NCBI GenBank assembly: GCA_039111635.1
Contig: JBCAQO010000013.1
Coordinates: 496,001-560,000 of the forward strand
Reading direction: 5' to 3'
Length of the DNA stretch: 64,000 bases
From: Heterobasidion occidentale
Taxonomy: Eukaryota > Basidiomycota > Agaricomycetes > Russulales > Bondarzewiaceae
Below, one piece after another: positions 50,453 through 64,000 of this stretch (position 1 is its first letter; each line of letters opens with the position of its first letter). Below the pieces are notes generated by a model. The model was not told where the DNA came from and did no database searches. It saw only the letters and a list, made by a program, of their open reading frames with translations. Both the position numbers and the translations under genes were made by a program.

Positions 50453-51057
50453 ATGTCTTGGCAAGGTAACTCGCCTCTCTTGACTCCTGTCAGGATTCGA
50501 GTCTGACTGGGCATGACGTCTGCATCGCGTCCTGGCCGATACAGCGTATGTCGACAGCAATTTAGTTGGCAGTGGCAAGATTGCCAAGGCAGCGATCCTA
50601 GGACTGCAAGGCGGTGTGTGGGCGACATCTGCTGGATACACTGTGCGTGCTCCTCGCTGCCCTTTGTGATTGCGGGACGTCTGGATTGATCATCACGATA
50701 GCTATCTGTGGACGAGCAAAAAGCCGCTGTCGCTGCGTTCTCGCACCCCGACCAGGCGCAAGCCAACGGCTTCCGTCTCGCGGGGCAGAAGTTCTTCACA
50801 CTGGTTGCAAATGACCGTAGTGTGTACGGCAAGAAGCAGGTACGTCATTTTACGCATCTACACACCCTACTGCTAGACGTCTTACAATTTCTTCGACTCT
50901 TCGGAACGAAATCATGCGCGTGTAGGCGGACGGTGCGATCCTCGTGAAGACCAAGCAGGCTATCCTCGTAGCAGAATACGTCGCTCCTATCCAGGCTGGC
51001 GAGGCCACCCCCGTCGTGGAAAGTCTCGCGGACTACCTGATCGGTGTCGGCTATTAG
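50453..51057 (+). CDS. Profilin
   Basis: Small cytosolic actin-monomer and poly-proline binding protein. The ATG at 50453 opens a 13-nt coding first exon (MSWQ), then [109 protein letters not shown]. Stop 51055-51057. The N-terminal MSWQxYVD and C-terminal [10 protein letters not shown] are diagnostic. Four exons, about 126 aa, full length, no frame break. Confidence 0.97.
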
Positions 51058-51346
51058 CCTTGTACGGCATCCGACTGGGTATAGAATCGAGTGACGGAGG
51101 ATGTGTACGTATCAGGGAAGATCTGCAATTGTGTATTAAATGATGCTTGATGAATTGCCGACGACATGCCCCCGAATTATGTAGATCGCTTCGAGTCATT
51201 TCACGTCATACAGTTCCCACAATACGTAGGTTACAGCCAGTCACGAATCTCCAAAGTTGGGTTGGTGAGGCCAACAGTGAATTGAAGCAGCGGATAGAAC
51301 TTACAAAGACACAGACGAAGATAAAAATAAACTCATTCTACTGCAC

Positions 51347-53068
51347 CTACCGCGCCCCTGCTTGAACCGCGCTCTCTGTCAACTTTGACAGGCTCACGAA
51401 TGCCTCTAGCAATGCGGGGACGATGAACGGCTCTCTTTGCTCCTTTTCGATATCCTTGATGACTCTAGCGTGTCTTGCCTGCTCTTGCTCTAATCGCTTC
51501 TCAGCCAGACGTCTTGCGTCAACCTCAGCTTCCAAAGCGGCCTTGATGGCGTAGAGTTGGGCAGCACCATCTGCGAATTGAGATTCGACCGAAGCAAGAG
51601 CGGCTGAACAATGCAACGCTCGTCAGAATAGATGATGGACAAAGAGCTGTCAGCGTACCAAATATGTCTTCTTGAGAACCATGCCTCCCGATGTTGTTCA
51701 GTCGATTCAAGATAGCCGCGTGAGTCGTCCTCAGCTTCTCGTTCTCACTGGCCTGAATCTCGAACTGCGCCTTTTGGTCCTGTCGCTTGTTCAACTCAAC
51801 TATCAATGCCTTCTCCCGCTCCTCTGCCTTTCTGCCTTTTTCAGCTGTAGCCCTGAAAGCCCGTGACAATATTTCACGCTGGGCTCTCTCTTGGCGAATT
51901 TCTCGCTTGCTCGCCTCTAGCTCCTTTCGAAGGACTGTTATCATGCTGTCAGTTTCCGGTGGTGGTTTCTGGGGGATAGGAGCCGATGAAGATGACGACG
52001 CGATATGTGTTGAGGAAGGAGAGGAAATAGCAACCCGAGAGATATCCGGTTTGGATGAAGAGCCCCCGTCGCCATTAGCGCTCGATTGAGATTGTTGCGT
52101 GTGAGAGATGGACAAGCCCGGTACAGGGAGAATTACATCACGTTTTTCAGATGCGGACGACAGGGAAGGTATACTTGTAGCAGAGGTGGTGTCTCGGGGT
52201 GTAACAAGGCCAGTAGATGTGCTGGCAGAAGGAATAGACTTTGGCGCAACAGAGCTGGTAGAGGTGCCAGTAGAGGGAGCAGACCATGGTGGGGTAGCAG
52301 AAGGAATAGACTTTGACGCAACAGAGCTGGTAGAGGTGCAGTAGAGAGAGCAGACCATGATGGGGTAGCAGATGTACTAGCAGAGAGAGCATCCCGAGAT
52401 GAAGCGGGAAGAATGGGTCTTCCCTTGGAAGCTTTCACTTGCACAGGCCGGTCTGTGGAGGAGATCGTCCTTGTATCAGCATAGGGGAGGTCATAGCTAG
52501 TTTTCGGTGGTCCGGGCGTAGGTTAGCGATGAAAACAAAACTGAATACGCGAGCTACACACAGTTGCATCATGGCGCTGTTTTGGTAGTAGAATGTCAGA
52601 ATGTTCTTCAGGAGGATAATGCAGCCGTTGAGAAGCGTACATTGAACAAGCAGCCAATCTATCTGAGCTCAACAAGTCGAACTTTTTTCTAAACATAGAT
52701 ACAAACTATGATGAGCTGTTCAGCTGCTCCCATCAAGGATGTGCAGAAGGGCAGAGCAAACGTAAAGTACATACAACCGGATTTGCATTGTTCCAGAACA
52801 GCTCCAATGCCCCCGGCGTCCTGGACTTGTGCACATTTTGTGTTTTCGGCTGCTGGCTCTCCAGACCGATTGTAGTAAAGTCTTTTCGTAGAGATATCAC
52901 AACTTTCATTGTGTTGGTGTTAAAGGACTCTGCGAGAGACCACTTTGAGCCTGGGTGATATTGCACCCTCATGGCGAGGGTACACGGCATGTTGGAGCAG
53001 AGTGAGTCGAGTGTGAGGGCGCTGGGCTGCGCTGGCTGCGCTGGGAACTTCCAAACGGCCAAAGACAT
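51347..53068 (-). CDS. Coiled-coil protein with internal 24-residue tandem repeat, function unknown
   Basis: Start at 53068 ([20 protein letters not shown]), sharing a divergent promoter with the BEACH gene. Reconstructed exons run through [40 protein letters not shown] and [21 protein letters not shown] Ser/Thr/Pro-rich stretch with a 72-bp repeat (52227-52369) follows. Then comes [20 protein letters not shown], a long coiled coil ([40 protein letters not shown]), ending [15 protein letters not shown] at 51347. One repeat unit is 71 rather than 72 bp, which breaks the frame near 52339. The N-terminal exon chain is a best fit by frame and splice sites. No family recognised. Confidence 0.6.
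52227..52369. repeat. 72-bp coding tandem repeat, two units (72 and 71 bp)
   Basis: Units at 52227-52298 and 52299-52369 encode, on the minus strand, a 24-residue motif like [20 protein letters not shown] followed by SIPS. The second unit lacks one C (GTGCAG instead of GTGCCAG at about 52339), which shifts the frame of the host gene. Confidence 0.8.
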
Positions 53069-53195
53069 TTCCTTTTCGAGCAGCCGGCGGCAGACGCGAA
53101 GGACCGGCGCACGTTGGCGGGACACAATGGTTGCCCCTCTCCTCATGTCACCGCAGTCCCCATTTCTAGATATTTGAAGCGCCATTCGCTAGACT

Positions 53196-60902
<7,707 letters not shown>

Positions 60903-61385
60903 CTAACGGAACGGACTGTTTTCTGATTTCAGTTGGCATGTGTGCATTACGGGATGTACGATTTGATGACTTTGGGGATTTTCTTGTATATGTTTCTTGT
61001 ACGCATGTATTGAACTGGTGGACATTGGCCTCTGAGTTCGACATGAGGTTGTGAGACGCGGTGACTGGGCGCGTGTACCTGCTGTATTCGTACACGTGAG
61101 ACTGGTCGCGTCCGGCTGCTGTGAAGCGCTCACATCCTTCAACACAGTTCGAACGCCCACGAGGCTAATCACCTGCCCTCTTAATTATCAGTTTCTTTAA
61201 TCACCTTTTGGTCACTGTACAACGACGCGAGACTCTTTGATCCTGAGTATACTCACCCAGATCGGTGTGAGAGTATAGGGACGGTCCGCGGTTTCACTGA
61301 GGAGAATACAACGGACTTCACGCTGTACGTCTCCATCTTTTCATCTCTGGCTGATCGTCGTTCATAGCGAATGTGCTAGTTTGGT
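60903..61385. other. Intergenic region between BEACH and F-box genes
   Basis: 3' flank of the BEACH gene and promoter of the F-box/WD40 gene. No gene seen. Confidence 0.5.
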
Positions 61386-64000
61386 ATGTCATACAACAGA
61401 GCAGCTGCACCATCGGAGACGCCGTCGCGCCTCTCTCGGCGTTCGACGACAAGTGGCATTGTGAAGACGCGGACGGTGTCAAACGCATCGCTTGCCAGTA
61501 ATGTCAGCGGTGCGCCGACGATTACACCCCGCAACATCCATGGGGACACCGCCGCATCGAAGGGTTCCCCTGTTGCCCCCAGCGTCGCGTCCAAACGGCT
61601 AGCGTCATCTCTGTCAACCGCTCGTCGACAATCAGCACCTGTTACGGATTATGTGAACACATCTCTATCCTCGTCCAGTCTGAACATGTCATCTACTCCG
61701 TCTCCAACCACCCGTCCAGGTCCCCGTTTGGTGCCCTCATCATATCGCACCCCACCATCAGTGGCCGGCACTGCGCGCAGTGCCCGGACCCAGTCCATGT
61801 TTGGTCCCGCGGAACCTCTGTCTCAGCTTCAAAACATGCAGACCGTCCCCATCCTCCCGGCTACCCCTCGTACGCGCACCATGTCTGTCCCGTCTCCGGC
61901 TGATAAACACAAGTCACCGAACACCAAATCTACTGCTTCGCCGTCTATAAGCTTGACGTCTCCAAGCCCGAACGCAAAGAGTCATACGATGGCTACACCA
62001 CCGAGAAACACGCCGCCAAACGGCGCTCCACCACGGACTCGGAGCATTTATGATACCCCTTCGAAAAGGTCTGCGACTATGTCCAGGACAGGGTCAACAC
62101 AGCAGCGCTCTCGTAATGGATCTGCGCAGTCTGCCTTGACCATCTCTCCGTGGTCACCGCCCAAGTTCAACCCTGGCGACTTGGATCCTTCTGCGCTCAG
62201 ACTTAATGCGGATGAAGAAGACGACATGGGTGGCTCTATGTCCGTCTGGGACGGAGACGACATGACGCTGGAGATGTTGACCGATGCGGGCGACGGTGAC
62301 GTAGACGAGGATTTCCAAGAAGGCTTGGATACTCTGATTTCTATTCATACAAAGAAGCTGCTGCATTACAAGCGTCTTCTTGCACGTGCACAAGCCGCGA
62401 CCGCGATGCAGCTTCATGCTCTGCAAGCCGAAGTGCGCGTCTTGCGAGAGCGGGAGCGGGAGCTGGGCAGTGGTATCGTGACCGTGCAGAATGACGATGA
62501 TCTTTGTGTATGTGGAGCAAGAAGCAGAAAGGGTGGGTATTGGAGCGGGTATCGTGACGATGGTCTGGATGATGACGGCGACGTGGACCTGCTCAGGGCC
62601 CTTAGGAGAGATTCCAATAGTGAGTTCAATGAGATGGAGGTGAGGAAAGCGATCAGAACGCTCAGTCGGGACGAGCGGATGCGCCTGTATGTCTTCGTAG
62701 TCTCTCCTCAAACGTACCGCAGACTCACTTTTGACATACACAGCATTGCACTCATTCTTGACTGTGAGTTTTGCAGATAAGTCTGGAATCAGAGTACATG
62801 CTGAACTTTAGGTAGCTTGCATGCCCGGCGATATTCGCCTACAAATTCTTCTGCTGGAGAAATACGCTAGATCGACCTTCGACATCATCGGCAATCTAGC
62901 GCCGGACCTTACCTTCAAGATCTTCAAATATTTCAGCGTTCCGGAACTCTTGTCAGTTGAACCTGTACGCAAACGATGATGTTTGGGTTCTCGATTCTAT
63001 TCATTTCTGATTGGCCTGCAGGTTTCGAAGAAGTGGCAAGGGATGGTGCATGTACCGGCCTTGTGGAAATTCCATTGCTTGAGAATCACCGCAACAGATC
63101 CCATACCTTTGAAGGCTCCGCCAACGCCTGCAGGATGGCGAGTATCTTCAATGTTTCTCCGTAGGTGTGTGTACTAAATTGGCTGGATTGTCAGGGAGCC
63201 ATTGTATCGGTCTCTACACCATCGGGAGTCTAACTTCAAAAACGCACTTCCACAGAGCATCAGGTTCTTGAATGGGCATACAAATTTCTGCACTACCCTT
63301 CTTCTGCGCGGTAATGACCTCTCTTGAATTGCCGGAATATGCTGCTCATTAACAATACATGGAAATAAATATAGGCAAGCGTCTTATCAGCGGTTCTTAT
63401 GACGAGACAATCCGATTCTGGGACATCGAGACTGGCGAAATGAAGCGATGCTTGCAGGTCAAGAAGCCCGTCAGCTGTGTAGACTTCTTGGCCGATGAAG
63501 GTGATTATTGCTTTGCTATTTATTGGTTTGAATTTTGAAGCATTGCATGATTAGAGGTCTTCGTTGTCGGCTTCCATGACGTTGGGTGAGCCATACTTGG
63601 TTCATCACTGAGAAGTTTCTGATCGCGACCCATAGACGAGTCCATCTCTTCTCGTCTGTTACTTTCAATCCTCTGCAGCAACTAGCTGGGCATCTGAACG
63701 GAATTCGTGCGGTCGCCCTGTCCTCTAAGAACTTGGTCTCCGCGGGAGCGGATAAAGCTCTGGTATGCTGGGACTGGCGGGCCGGGACGAAGATCGTTCG
63801 GTTTGGCCAGCAGACGACTGTCAATATCGGTGTGCAGTTGATCAGTGGTGGGTCGCCTGAAGAGGGAGAGCGTGTGGTTAGTGTGACCATCGACGGGATG
63901 GTCAGGGTGTTCTCCATTAGTAAGTGATTCTTTGCTACGATCGTGTTTCTTGGAGATTTACTCGGCCTCGCACCTCAGAACGACGAGAGATGATCTCGCA
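61386..64000 (+). CDS. F-box/WD40-repeat protein (3' end beyond window)
   Basis: Probable substrate receptor of an SCF ubiquitin ligase. The ATG at 61386 gives [20 protein letters not shown]. The first 430 or so residues are Ser/Thr/Pro-rich and disordered, with acidic patches and a helical stretch ([20 protein letters not shown]). Introns flanking a 20-nt exon (about 62743-62762) join [15 protein letters not shown] to [20 protein letters not shown], so the two halves are one gene. The F-box is [20 protein letters not shown] then [20 protein letters not shown] and ALWK. The first WD40 repeats are [20 protein letters not shown] then [20 protein letters not shown], and [20 protein letters not shown] then [18 protein letters not shown] intron (63138-63194) is required. 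The last seen exon ends [16 protein letters not shown], with GTAAGT following. Confidence 0.85.

Noticed and set aside
61386..62780. Separate hypothetical gene before the F-box gene
   Set aside because: Splicing through the 20-nt exon and the acceptor at about 62817 joins it in frame to the F-box segment.

Overview
The window looks like nuclear DNA of a wood- or litter-decay basidiomycete (Agaricomycetes). Genes are dense and split by many 45-80 nt GT-AG introns. Families typical of white-rot fungi are present: secreted aryl-alcohol-oxidase-type GMC flavoenzymes, a GH10 xylanase, an aryl-alcohol-dehydrogenase-type aldo/keto reductase and a DUF6534 seven-helix membrane protein. No virus, rRNA, tRNA or CRISPR array was found.

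Layout. 1-1.04 kb: first (5') part of an aryl-alcohol oxidase gene (minus). 2.9-5.1 kb: SAM-dependent O-methyltransferase. 5.7-9.8 kb: Nop4/RBM28-type nucleolar RNA-binding protein. 10.3-11.7 kb: GH10 xylanase (minus). 13.1-14.9 kb: DUF6534 membrane protein (minus). 14.9-19.1 kb: about 4 kb with no gene I can support. 19.1-23.4 kb: intron-rich GMC oxidoreductase (minus). 23.4-26.5 kb: no gene. 26.6-28.7 kb: aryl-alcohol-dehydrogenase-like aldo/keto reductase (minus). 29.9-32.2 kb: second aryl-alcohol oxidase (minus). 32.2-35.1 kb: no gene, but a palindrome and a mini-element copy. 35.1-36.4 kb: SDR. 36.5-39.9 kb: chromodomain/coiled-coil protein. 40.9-42.3 kb: second SDR. 43.2-44.2 kb: four-helix membrane protein (minus). 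46.2-47.5 kb: old yellow enzyme. 48.0-50.0 kb: ORC5. 50.5-51.1 kb: profilin. 51.3-53.1 kb: coiled-coil protein (minus). 53.2-60.9 kb: large BEACH/WD40 protein. 61.4-64 kb: F-box/WD40 protein, running off the right end.

How genes may work together. The oxidases, the aryl-alcohol-dehydrogenase-like reductase, the O-methyltransferase and the xylanase fit a lignocellulose-attack programme. Extracellular oxidases make H2O2 from aryl alcohols, and an intracellular NADPH reductase can regenerate the alcohols. The rest is mostly housekeeping: ribosome assembly, replication origin recognition, actin, membrane traffic and ubiquitin ligation.

Most notable. (1) A 65-bp miniature element occurs twice, each copy flanked by its own perfect 10-bp target-site duplication. 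(2) Conserved genes between 46 and 60 kb carry at least nine small frame breaks, nearly all explained by a lost base in a homopolymer. One is in the essential gene ORC5, so assembly error is likelier than gene death. (3) Three unrelated genes contain 8-nt microexons, and GC-AG introns occur in the BEACH and F-box genes.
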